From: Todiramphus chloris collaris
Taxonomy: Eukaryota > Chordata > Aves > Coraciiformes > Alcedinidae
NCBI GenBank assembly: GCA_025345505.1
Contig: JANVCC010000120.1
Location: 2,392,221 to 2,456,220, forward strand
Direction: 5' to 3'
Length of the DNA: 64,000 nucleotides
Shown here: piece after piece, positions 38,239 to 49,553 of the stretch
Layout of the letters: each line of letters opens with the position of its first letter
Numbering within the stretch: position 1 is the first letter of the stretch
Made by a program: the position numbers and the translations under genes
The notes under the pieces: model-generated
Databases searched by the model: none
What the model saw: only the letters and a program-made list of their open reading frames with translations
What the model was told of the DNA's origin: nothing

Positions 38239-41200
38239 GCAGTGTCACTTTGGTTTATTTCCTTCATGGTTAATTACAGCAAGTCACCTTAGAACTCTTG
38301 CTGATCCGATTTCAGTCAGAGAGGTGTTTGGGATTTTTATTGCATTTTATAATCACACAATTCCCTCTATTTCAAACAATGCATCAATGGCCCATCTGGC
38401 ACATAAACAATAGTTGAAAAGAAATCCATTGTCTTACACTAATGAAGCAGGAAGAAATTTGAACCTTGATGCTGTGGGGTGTGTAAGTAGTTCTCTGTGA
38501 AAAGAGTGCTCATGGGAAAACCTCTTGGTAGTTCCGAATTTCTGAGGCATTTAGTACAATGGTCTCCCAAAGGGACCTTATCTTCATAATTATCTCCATT
38601 ATTGTTTCTTTGTGCCATGTGTCACCCTATTGCACTACTCCACCTGAAGTGTCCTTGATCGCTGTGCGGCTGCATGACAAAAAGTGTCAGGTACACATTA
38701 TTTAGTAGAGGGTTCACTTAGTGGGGATTTCTAATGAAATCTGAAGGGATCATTGTTCTTGAAACAATACATCTTGCTGTATTGAGACCAGGGTGTACTA
38801 CAGCAGCATTTTATCACTCGTCTCTTTCTGCAGTGTCACTGTGACTTTCGGAAAATGGAGAGCTGTTGTGATCAGCAGTGATTTGGTTTCAGATTTACTG
38901 CTGCTGAATGGGCAGAGGTTCTTCATTTCAAAGGGCAGCAGGATTAGGGCCTGAGAAGCAAGTTATGAAAAAATGTCAGAAGAAACACTTAACGAAAATG
39001 TCATAGAAATGAAAGACCTGGAGAAGAACTGATCAGGTTCAGCTAGGAAGTTTCTCTTCCCAGAACAGGAGTGCTCTTTGCCATTTCTTTGTCATGCATT
39101 CCTATGAGATCAGCATCCCCTGAGCCCTGATGGCATCACTGGTCCAGACAGCAGTTCCCATTCCATCGCTAATAGCTCACTGTGCAACTGCTCCTCCCCC
39201 CAGTGAGTGCTCTAACACACACTGACTTCTGCTGAAGGCAAGAGCTCACCAGTAAGACAAGATGTCTTCACAGTCTTGGCATTTGACTCATAGTTAGATG
39301 ACTATAGATGCAGGTTAAATACTCAGTAAAAGCTCTCTGATACTTTCAGGATCTAAATCCCAGAATCAAGCACTAGTAAAGTGCTTAAAGCTCCCATTCA
39401 GATGCTGCTTACTCCTGTTCCCTCTCTCAGTCAGGTGAGGCACAGCAGGGGTGGCTTTGGAGGTGTACCTGCTGTGACATGGGTCCTCCTCCCCTTAGAG
39501 GCACCTCCTCTTACGTGGAGTACCTCCTTCCAAAAGGGCATCCCCAGCTATATTTCCAACAGCGTCTCCTTGCACAGATCCCCTCCATTTCTTCATTTTC
39601 TCCTCTCATATATCTCTTAATGTGTCGCTTCATCTCTTCACTCATCCCGTGTGTCCTCTCACCTCTTCACAGATCTCCTTTTGTGTTTATCCCTCAGGGG
39701 GCTTCCACTCTTTCCTACATATTTTTGCAGAGGAACCGTGTGCTCCTGTGCCTGGCTGAAGTTCTAGCACACAATGGGCTGGTTTAATCTGTTTGAGAGC
39801 TGTCTGGAACTGCCTGTAACTGGCACGGGCACAATAGGGGGGATACACAGGAGAAGGACTTCCTGGGTTCCTCTGGGAGCTCCCAGGAGTCTCCTTGCTT
39901 AGCAGCTGTGATGCTGCAAACCCCACAGCCAATATTTAGGAACCATGAGTATTTCACCAGCAGAAGTGCAGGACCAGTAAGATGCTGAGATCCAAGCCAG
40001 CTCCTCAAGAGCCTTGACTCTAGAAGTTGCGCTCTCATGGCACTAAAGCAGGCAAGGTAGGGCTTGAAGGCAGGTGTCCTTCTGGGTTTGTGCTGCTGCC
40101 TCTGGCCAGGGGGAACAAGAGAGGCCAAGGATTCTGCACAGCAGTGCACATGTGAGGACTTCGGTATCTGCAGACTCCTGGTGCTTTGTGGTTTAGGCAT
40201 CTGCAGAACAATGATTTTGAGAATCTAAACTTTGTACTGAGGTACCCAGCACAGCTGTGAGAGAGGAATTAAACCACAGATATTTAGACCTGCTTAGAAC
40301 GTTCAACAATCCAAGGAGCTGTTTGTCTGAACCTTACAGTGCTTGTGTGACTTTCCAACTACTTCATTGTCCAGAAGCCTAAAATGTATTTGAAGACCTG
40401 GCAGAAGTGATCAGGTTTAGGGTTTCTATAGGACTAGAAGAGTTTGGTGCTGTATTCAGAAACCCATATCATCCCATTTCACAAAAGGTACTGTTAATGC
40501 CCCACCCCAGGTCCTTCCTAAAATCACATCTGTTCGGAGCATTATCTCTTACCTTTGAGACAAAGAGGCAACAGAAGATGGCAAAGAGGAGGAATGCTGG
40601 CACATACAAAAGGGCTTTTCTCTTCCAGGCAGTCCCACTTCCTTGGGGAGACTCTCAGATGCAGAGAAATCAGCTGATGCTGGTGGCAGTCACCAATGAA
40701 AACTCAGCCAAGTCTCTGGGTTTTTTGGAAGATGTCTCTTCAGGGCATTAATGGAAACATGTCTGAATAGAACTGATGTAGGCAAGAGCAACAAAGGAAC
40801 TAGGGATGTAAGAAAAAATTGCCCCTTTAAGTCCAAGGTGAAGGATTGTCTGGAAATTACTCTTCTTTTTCTGCAAGTACAATTTAAAAAAATAAATAAA
40901 TATGATTAAAGTTTAATTTTAAGAATGCCCTTGGTTTTTGAATTCTTGATTGAATTACCCTTTAAAAATTAAATTGTAATCCTTTAGGAGCTATTGATTC
41001 AGAAGGAAGAAAATGCCAATAGTACCATTCTGGCCTGAAACACTGCCCATCAAATTGACATAATGCTTTCAATTTGCCTAAATAACTCATTGGATCTGAC
41101 TTATTCTCATGGCTGGATCTTCCAGCGTTCAGTATCCACTTAGTAAGGCAAAAAGAAAGACACAGGGGGCCTCATCCTCAGTGGTGCAAGGCGACAAATG

Positions 41201-41916
41201 CACCACTTTGGCACAGAACCATTCCTTGACGTCCCTGGCTATGGAGACAGTCACTCTTAGCCACTGACAAGGGGCATTAGGGCCTCTGAGCCCCTGAGGT
41301 CAGTGGTGGCCCAGAAACCCTTTGGGATATGTCTCTGAGAATTGAATAGCCTTTGTTGAAAGGTGGCTGTAGAGGGTACAGGGAAAAAAAAGTTTGCCCA
41401 AGTGCAGCCCTGGAGCAGTAGAGAAAGAAGATGCATGTGCCAAGCATGGAGAAGGCTTCTGATTCCTTTCAGCTTCCAAGCCATCCACGCAGCTCCCACG
41501 CCTGAAAACTGAATGGCTATGAATCAGACTCAAAATATTCCTCTCCCTTTCTCCCTTCTTAAATTACACCTCCAGCAACAGTGAAGGCATCACAAAAGAA
41601 GAAATAAACCTTCCATTATGTTGTGCAGGAGACTCATCTCATTTTTGAGTTAAAACACCAACATGACAAAAAAAAGTCAGAATGAATAGAGCTACCGAGA
41701 TATAAACATGGTCTGTATAATTCAGATTCCCCACGCGAACAAAAGGTTGCAGCTCTCGAATAGAGGCACTGTTGAGAAAGCACTTGAAAAAAAGGATAAA
41801 TCAATTAATGCTTTTGATAGTTTGAATGTCCCACTATCTAAAAAACAAGCACCGCTTTAATAGTGAGATAATTCAGTTTACTGAATCCAATTACATATAA
41901 TTGGCTTTTTCCCATT

Positions 41917-41942
41917 CCCCCCCCCCCCCCCCCCCCCCCCCC
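41917..41942. repeat. pure poly-C tract (26 C)
   Basis: An uninterrupted run of 26 C between TTGGCTTTTTCCCATT and TTCTTTTAATTGC. The minus strand is a 26-base poly-G able to form a G-quadruplex. Its exact length in an assembly is error-prone. Confidence 0.95.
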
Positions 41943-42889
41943 TTCTTTTAATTGCTGTCGGAACCAGGGCTCTGATGCACTTCTGCTGGCTCTGCCAGAT
42001 GTTTCTGTTATTGGTGTTGCAACGGCATGCTTGGGATCACGGGATTCAATTAACATCAGAGCCGCAGCCTTCATCCTGAACAGCCACAAACACATCAGCT
42101 ACTCGTAACTTTGGAGACCTGGATAAAAAAACGGGTTTCTGAAACCCAGCCAAAAAAACACTTACAGAAGTTCCCAAAGAGGCAAAATATCAGTAACACT
42201 TTCCATTTCTTCTCTGGGCAAAAGCCTCTTGCTTTGGTATGATGCTCGTGTTCTGGGACATGAGGTTTTTAATCCATCTCACAGAAAAATGTGCTGCAGC
42301 AGCCAAAGGTGCCGGAGGCTGGGTGAGTCTGACAATCTTTGTGGGACCTTTCTGGTAACATTTGCTTGTTTACCCGGGACCTCTGCTTGGCAGGATTGCA
42401 TCTTCCTTCCTGGAAGCTTTCCAGCCCACCCCTTCCTAGGACTCCACATCCTCACTACAGCAGAACTACAGTTGGCCTCAGATATCATCAACACAGGGGC
42501 AGCTCCTGGTTGTGAGCTCTTTGGAAATGTTCTACCCATTGCTGCTGATTGGTGATAGAGGTGCAAGGATACACCAGTTTGGCCCCCATAAACTAGAGGG
42601 AAACATTTTGGCTTTTTTGGTTGTATTACCTCCTGAGAGCTTCGGGTGTCCTGCAGAGGCCCTGCTGCTGTCTCTGGCCATGGTTCCTTCCATACGCATC
42701 ACCTCACTTCAAAACCAAACAGGCATGGAGCACATACCTGCTGCTAACTTGGTGATTTCTGGGAGACACTGAGGTGGGGCCTCGTGGCCATGTAAGGGAA
42801 ACAGGTCAGAAGGTGCCTGAGCAGCTCTTCTGGGACACTGTGGAAGCATTTTCAAGATGCTGCCTTTTTCATTCAAAAAGCTTCTCTCC

Positions 42890-43150
42890 CAAGTTTTACA
42901 GTAAAACTTTTTAATCGAAACAAGGGAGAATTATTTGCAGCGTATTTTCTTAATAAGATGACCACATTGATGAAGAAATTTCCCCCTGGCATATTAATCT
43001 GCAGTTCTCTCCGTGCTCATTCCTCACTGCATGACCTTTGAATAACCCCCTGGTGAGTGAAAGGCAGCTGGATGGGAGGAAGGCAGCGCGCTGGTACCGT
43101 TATTAGCGCAGCAGTGATGGACACGGCGATTCACGCAAGCGGATGTCGCT
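42890..43150. promoter_or_regulatory. candidate conserved non-coding element with CpG patch
   Basis: The left part is AT-rich (TTTTTAATCG, TTCTTAATAAG, GGCATATTAATCTGC). The right part, near 43085-43145, has about eight CpGs in 60 bases (GCAGCGCGCTGGTACCG, TTAGCGCAG, CACGGCGATTCACGC). No exon or repeat is visible. The mix suggests a regulatory element. Confidence 0.3.
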
Positions 43151-43699
43151 GGTGAAGCCTTGTCAGATGCCCAGGGATGAAAGGTGCCCCGAGTGTGCCA
43201 AGTGCTGCTCTGAACTAGCACCAGCAGCCAGGGCACGATGCTCTGCATCGAGTCACAAAATACTGATTTTACAGCTAGACAAACAAGCGGCTACAGGAGC
43301 ACGCGTGCTGGAGGATGGGACAGGCACTACTCTGTAAAAACCAACAGAAACCAACACAGTCCCTCTCCCCTGCTCTGCCCTATACTCATGCTGTTTCCCC
43401 CCACCTTGTCTCATCAATTCGGAATGCTGCACGCTGCTGTCACCTCAGGATCATCACCACTTCAAGTATGTGATGGGTAATTTGATTTAATTAGCCACTA
43501 ATAGAGAGCTAAGGAATTTAGCCCAGGAACTGATGGGTCCATGCGGTCACAGGGCACCCCTATAGGGTGGGTCAGCTGATTCAACTCACTTTGGGCCTGA
43601 ATTTCTCAACAATCTGAGCTCAGGTGATTTAGATGGGTGAGAATAACAGCAACTGACAGCCCTGTCCCTCCCAAGAGATGGCATCTTTAGATGAATAGA

Positions 43700-44122
43700 T
43701 CATATGAGGATCATTTGAAGGAGCTGGGCCTGTTTAGTTTGAGGAAGAGGAGGCTGAGGGGAGACCTCATCACTCTCTACAGCTCCCTGAAAGGACAGTG
43801 TAGAGAGGCTGGTGCTGGGCTCTTCTCTCAGGTGATTAGGGACAGAACCAGAGGGAATGGCCTCAAGCTGAAACAAGGGAGGTTTAGACTGGACACTAGG
43901 GAAAAATTCTTCATGGGAAGGGTAGTGGAATATTGGAATGGGCTGCCCAGGGAGGGGGGTGAGTCCCCATCCCTGGGTGTGTTTAAACATTGCTTGGATG
44001 TGGTGTTGGGGGATGTGGTCTAGGGGTGAACTTGTAGAGTAGGGCTGATGGTTGGACACGATGATTCCAAGGGTCTTTTCCAACCTGAGTGATTCTGGGA
44101 TTCTGATTCTGTGATTCTGTGT
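43700..44122 (+). mobile_element. CR1 LINE 3' fragment with open C-terminal frame
   Basis: A sense CR1. From 43703 the + strand encodes [52 protein letters not shown] and [13 protein letters not shown], then a stop ending at 44023, without interruption for about 107 codons. After it come the CR1 3' untranslated segment (GGTCTTTTCCAACCTGAG) and a full tail of TGATTCTG-type repeats to 44122. The intact frame and tail point to a fairly young insertion, but it is a 5'-truncated fragment without the RT domain. Confidence 0.96.
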
Positions 44123-46520
44123 CCAGCAGGAACACTGCCATGTCACTTGGCTGGTCTATGTCTTGCTGTTGGGTGCAGAAGGAAGGGGAGAAGGGGCTCC
44201 TCTTTACAGAAAGACCCTTAATCCCTTGTCCTGTGCATAGAGGGGCTTGTTCACACAGTCCTCTCCATCTCCTGCACCAGAGCTGGGCTTCCCTACCAGC
44301 TCACTGCTCAAGGGTGGTGGAGTGGGATCTCCTTGCAATTTTTTGAGACATTTCTTCATCTGGGAAGGGGGGATCTCCACTGGGTGTTCCCAGAAGACAG
44401 CTCTTCCTTTGTCTTGAGGACAGGCAGGTGGCTGCAGAGTAAATGCAGGCATCCTGCTTTCCAGGCTTGTGCTTCAGTGCTGTGCTTTGGAAGCATGAGA
44501 AACATGAAGGGGAAAAGATTATCTGAACATCTTCAATCCTCTAAAAGAATTGAGCTTCAGTTGCGTTTGTGTGTTGGGGGAAGAGTTTGGGTCATTTCCT
44601 GTTTAAGTCTAATGGGGTCATCTGCTTCTGATCTTTAAGATTTGAGAAGAAATGTAGAACATTGTGAACCTGTTGGGAATCCAACTCAAAGCTTCTTCCA
44701 AACTCCACCATTAGTTTCTGAGGTAGATGCTTTGCAGGATGAGTACTAGCCATGGGGTTAGAAGCTATAAATACAGCGTGCGAGACCTCCAGGCTCCTTT
44801 GCAGTTGAAGGCAGAGTTGCTTTTGTATTAGCTGCAAAGAATTCCTCCAAAGTTATATTCAAAGAAAAAGTTCTTTTCTTACCTGGGCTGTTAAGAATAT
44901 TCTTTTCACAAAACATTTCTTTGACATTGCCCAGGTCAGGTGATTTATCCCATGCTCTGTGCTATGGCCATGTATAGCCTTTTGCACTACCTCTCTTTTC
45001 CTGGACACATCCACTTCAAATAGGATTTTGTACGTGATCAGTGAGAATCTGCTAAAATAAATGCTGACCACTTTCGATGTTTACTCCTCTGAAGTGTTAA
45101 TTCAGTGTGGAGAATCTCAGGTCTCTGAAAAGAGGGCAGATGCAACTTCTACCCCAGTATATTGGTTCTGCAAATTGAATCCATTATATTCATCCATAAC
45201 TTTATTTCAAAGGATTGGCTTTTAACAATTTGGGAATGTCTATGCAGTCAGGGACAAATCTGTCTTTTCCTTCTCCGCATTGCTGTGCTTTCCAGAGTCT
45301 CTCAGAAAGTCAGTGTGTGAGTCTAGACACACAAAGAAGTGCCTCTAGTTTGAAAGTGTTACTTAGACTCTGAGAAGTTCTCATTTTGACAGGCTTTGGC
45401 TGGCACTATCTGGACCCAACTGTTATGTCCTATGGAGTCTGATGTTACGCAGTGCTGACCAGTCTGAAACACCAAGATCTCTTGTCTCAGAGTGAACACC
45501 ATGGAGTCAATGAACTCACTTGGGGCTATATCTGCTGCAGGTCTCAGAGTCCCCTCTGTATAGATGTATGCAAGTGTCCTTCTCAGACACCTTACCACCC
45601 AACACAAGAAACAAACCACGAGGGAACAGGAACTGTAAACAGACCTTTCAGTGCTCAGCAGCCTCTCAGTTACTGCTCTGAGCTCCACAGGCTTGGGGAT
45701 TCACAGACTGCTCTGAAGGGGTTTTCAGGAAGGTAAATAGGAACACTAACCTCATGGCAACAAGCTTAGACCCACTGGTCAGGAGCCTGCACATGAACAT
45801 GGTCAGAGATCCACAAATTAACTCAAAAGATCACTGAAGAGCAGTTATTTTCTTTGCTGTGGAGCAGAATGTTTCTTCCTCTTAATTTTTTTTTTAAGCC
45901 ACACTGCTCAAAGGTGCCTTTTGTGCAGTAACAGACTTTTCAAGATACGACACTGGAGCTCATTGTCTTTAGAAGTCTTCAAGGTGGACATTGTTGTGTC
46001 ACAGGGTATAAATGCAGATAGTATCTGGCAGAAAACAGCTTTGATCATGTCTGGGCCTTCATATACTACCATGTAATGGCAATTATATTAACAGTATAGT
46101 ATATGAGCTAGAATCTGGTCATTCTGATCCAGAATCTGGATTTGGCTTCTCATCCACAGCTCCTCAGGCCAGGCCAGAGCTGACCTGAGCCATGTGTGTT
46201 CACAGAGATGCTCAGGAAGCAAGAAGGCCAAAAGTTCCTGGGCTCATCTGGTAACACCTACAGCAGAGAGCAGCTGGGCAGCGTCCCCGGGCTGCCTGTC
46301 CTCGCAGCAGCACACCTCGGTCAGCTCATTACTCATCCCGAATATTTATCCTGCAGCCTGGCACACCCGATGCTGGGGAGATGAATTGCCATAAGTCAAC
46401 TCAGCCAAAAGAAAACAATTAAAGGAAACTGAAATGGGCAGCAGTTTTGGGTTTTTGGTTTTTTTTTGTTTTTTTTTTCTCTGCATCTTGCACTTTTTCA
46501 GAGGAGGCTACAGGCTGTGC

Positions 46521-46570
46521 AGAGCCCTGGGTGGCAGGAGAGCCCTGGGTGGCAGCCAGAGCCCTGGGTG
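46521..46570. repeat. short tandem repeat, 18-19 base unit, about 2.7 copies
   Basis: The core AGAGCCCTGGGTGGCAG occurs at 46521 and 46539, and a third partial copy (AGAGCCCTGGGTG) follows at 46558. There is one-base length variation between units. Confidence 0.88.
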
Positions 46571-46924
46571 TTACATCAGCCTTGGTTTTGTTTTCCCAAA
46601 GTTAACTTCAGTTGTGAACATCTTTATCTGAAAATGCATCAATCGAGGCAACTTCCAGACTCAACCAGGCAAAGCCTCGAGCAACACAGTCTCAGTTGAA
46701 TGCCTCTGAGCAGGAGGTGGGAGCAGATGACCTCTCCAGATTCCTTCCCGCCTGGATTACCTCTCCCTTCCACCGTAACAACAACATTTTGACACAACCT
46801 CAAAAGCAGCACTGTTTTCTGTGAGCGAGTGACCCAGCTTTTTCTGCAGTCTGGACCCCACAAGAGCCACCCGAATGGTCTAAGTGCTTTTAATGTCGTC
46901 ATTTTTTCCCCCCCATCTTCTGCT

Positions 46925-46940
46925 CCCCCCCCCCCCCCCC
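46925..46940. repeat. poly-C tract (16 C)
   Basis: Sixteen C in a row, preceded by a T-run and a C8 run at about 46907-46914. It lies about 280 bases left of the CpG island. Confidence 0.93.
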
Positions 46941-47199
46941 ACCCCGTAATTTGCAGCGTTTACATCGCTTGTCAGACCAAGGCAGCACTTGGCACCTGAA
47001 TTGTAAGAGGACGCACATTTCCCCTACGTCTCAAACTATCTTGTCTAGACGAAACCCATTTGACCTCTTTCTCTTAATTGGCTCTGTCAGGAGCACGCTC
47101 TACCCTTCCAACCTTTCTGTTGATCGTTAGCACCAGAATCAACAGCAAAAAAAAAACCCACCCCGTAATAAAAGCCCAGAGGCCTTCAGAAGCAGCACC

Positions 47200-47890
47200 C
47201 TGCTCCCTCCAGCTCGTGCTTGTGTGATGGCAGCTGAACGTCCTCTGACGGCCCTGAACGGGCCTCTGCTGACTACGGCGGAGGGACCGGCAGCCCCCGA
47301 GCCCGGGCAGCCCCCGGCGACAGCAGTTTTGTTGGCGAGGACCCACCAACCGCCCCGGTCCGCTCGGAACTGTCTCCGGCCGACCCCAAGCCGCTGGAGG
47401 AGAGGCGGTCGTGGGCAAAGAGGAGGCGGCAGCGGGGTTTGGGGGCAGCTGGCACCGAGGAGGCAGTGGGGGAACGGCCAGAGACCCCCCACGCCGGGGC
47501 AGGGACACCCCCGAGGGTCCGCAAGCTCCAGTGACCCACACCAGAGCAGCGCCCAGTCAACAAGGGACACACGCTGGGACAGGGACACCCCTGGGAGGCA
47601 CGGGTTGGCTGAGGAACCACGGTAAACGCCTGGTGTGGCGGAAAGAAGCCCGTAACGGGCAGGAGCTGGCCTTTCTGTAATGCTCAACCCCAAGAAGGGC
47701 CGGGGCAGGGCCGCGTGTGAGGCTCGTCCACGGCAGGAGGCGAGAGGCCACAAAGACGAGCGGAGAAGTCCGCGAGTGAGGCTGAGGAGCGTCGGGAACC
47801 GTGACCCCCGCTGCTCACAGCGTTCCGTTCTGTCTGTTCTCTGCGCATCGCGAATCGGCTGTCGGGGTTTGGTGCTAATTGGCGATAAAG
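47200..47890 (+). promoter_or_regulatory. CpG island, likely promoter firing rightwards
   Basis: I count 57 CpGs in 47221-47880. With roughly 65% G+C this gives an observed/expected ratio near 0.8, while the flanks are CpG-poor. No transposon signature explains it. An ATG-started frame runs on the + strand from 47227 to 47625 (MAAERPLTALNGPL at its start) and a long frame runs on the minus strand (47139-47939). Both are Pro/Arg/Gly-rich and match nothing I know, as expected by chance in GC-rich DNA. Plus-strand G and T excess in the samples counted to the right suggests transcription rightwards. A non-coding first exon or a lncRNA promoter is as likely as a coding gene. Confidence 0.65.
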
Positions 47891-49297
47891 TAGATTTCAG
47901 TAAAACTTCTTGCTGTTGAGACGGTTCTGCGGGTGACACCTCGTTAACCTGCCCTCTCCGTTACCGTGCAAAGAGGAACTGGCTTCATTTTTCCAATGAG
48001 CAACTGTCACCCGTGGGAGGGTCATTTCCCAGCCGTGAGGACACACACCCTGCCCTGGTATAGCGATGGTAATTTGCGCTCCCTGAGCGATTCTGCGTGG
48101 GATCTGAGATAAGTTACAGCAAGAAAACCTTCCTGGGTGGTAGGAAGGTGGACCTGGCTGTAAGCATCGAGCAGGCTTGGAGGGGGATGTTCATGAAGAC
48201 AGCTTGGCAGCGTCTCCGGGCTCATGCTTCTTGCTCGCCTGTTTCCACCCAGAGGAGCTGCCTCTCTGCTCTGGCAATAGAGTTGCAGCTGATTGTTGTC
48301 CTGAGGCGACTGAGGGAAGCAAAGATGCTTCTGTGTGAGCGGTGGTGGAAGAATGGGCATAGAGGGTGTTCATGGCAGTGGTAACAGCAAAAAACTCGGC
48401 TTTCTTTGAAAATCAGCGCTTTTCCAAGAACAAACACCATAGTCTGCAATTCGATGCCCACCGGGGTGCAGTTCTTGGCTGACCTGGCTGGGTGTTATTT
48501 CTGCCGAGCCCTCTGCTTGAGGAGGGAGCTGCTGCAATCCGGCTGAGAGCCACTAGATGGTTCCCAGCAGCCGTGGAAACTCAGGCTGTGGGCTCCCTTG
48601 GGTGGGCACCCACCTGAAGGGTGCTGCTGGCCAGGGGCAGCAGGTGGGAGCACGCAGAGAGGCCAGGGGAGGCTTGATGTATAAAAAGAAAAAGAGAGAA
48701 GCTGGAAATCCTCGGTGCCTTTGTCTGGACCTCCTTTTTGAAGATTTTTCTAATTTCTGTGCTGTAGCTGTGTAGGTGTTTGGAGACAAAGACTGGAAAA
48801 TGCCTTCCAAAGACATCGCTAGATTGCTCCCCCATGCATGTGTATCGCTGGTTTCTTACGTAGAGAAAGGGAAGCAGAATAGCATTGCACATCCTTCCCT
48901 TCACACCTGTAGCATCTCATTCCTGAAACAAAAGGGATCTTGCCATCCCCTCAGTCAGGGAGGTGGTCTGGGCTTTTGCAGGACCTGCAATGTGTGTAGG
49001 ACGTGCTGTCAGCCAGAAGAGGCTGGTGGAGACACCGTGTCTGAGACGTCCGGGTTTGAGCTCCTGCCTTTGTCACCGGTGTCCTGTTTGACCTTGGTGG
49101 TGGTTGTTTCTCAGTGGTTTGGTTCCGTCTGTGCGTTGGGAGCATGCAGGGGTAGTCCTGTTGCTTTTCATGTGGTGGTGGTCTCAACAAGCAGGCACCG
49201 TTATGTTTCTCCTCTGGCTGTCGTGCTGGGTTTGGTGCTGGTATTTAATGGGAGGGAGTAAAGAAGGAGCCAGCCCCTTCTCTGTGGTGCACAGATA
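47891..49297. other. possible first intron or transcript body, no exon recognised
   Basis: From about 48.3 kb the + strand becomes G/T-rich, most obvious at 49020-49260. A 161-codon + frame at 48776-49261 is open but low in complexity (Val/Ser/Cys-rich from the GT-rich DNA) and matches no family I know. Confidence 0.45.
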
Positions 49298-49553
49298 GAC
49301 ATACAGGACATTTTGCTTAAACCTAAGAAGGACTCTATGTACTGTGAGGGTAGGAGAGTTCTGAAACAGGCTGCCCAGATGGGTTGTGGAGGTGGGGGGG
49401 TGTATGTGCAGGCATCCTTGCAGGTTTGCAAAAGCTGACTGGACTGCGCCCTGAGCAACCTGCTGGAATTGATCCTGCTTTGAGCAGGTGGTTGAACTAG
49501 ACCATCTCCAGAGCTTCCTTCCAACCTGAGCGGTTCAGTGATTCTGTGATTCA
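49298..49553 (+). mobile_element. CR1 LINE 3' fragment
   Basis: A sense CR1: TACTGTGAGGGTAGGAGAGT, GAAACAGGCTGCCCAGATGG, TTGAGCAGGTGGTTGAAC, CTTCCTTCCAACCTGAGC and the tail TCAGTGATTCTGTGATTC. An extra G-rich stretch near 49388-49400 interrupts the coding remnant. The frame is lost. It is the only CR1 recognised right of the CpG island. Confidence 0.93.

Larger units (their letters stand above)
35631..43699. other. 8 kb without recognised transposons or genes
   Basis: I find no CR1, LTR or exon. Contents are the A17(AT)n run at 38207-38238, a T-run of 16 at 37500-37515, the C26 tract at 41917-41942 and AT-rich regulatory-looking blocks at 37230-37480 and 42890-43150. Confidence 0.5.
44123..47199. 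other. unique non-coding sequence upstream of the CpG island
   Basis: No gene or transposon recognised. It includes a three-copy GC-rich short tandem repeat at 46521-46570 and a C16 tract at 46925-46940. An AATAAA sits at 47167-47172 just before the CpG island, and I cannot tie it to a transcript. Confidence 0.5.

Noticed and set aside
47139-47939. 266-codon minus-strand open frame across the CpG island
   Set aside because: GC-rich DNA has few stop codons. The frame is Pro/Ser/Gly/Arg-rich, overlaps an equally unconvincing + frame, matches no family I know and runs against the inferred transcription direction.
48776-49261. 161-codon + frame right of the CpG island
   Set aside because: Composition follows the GT-rich DNA (Val and Cys runs), with no family match. 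It is not a credible exon without RNA evidence.
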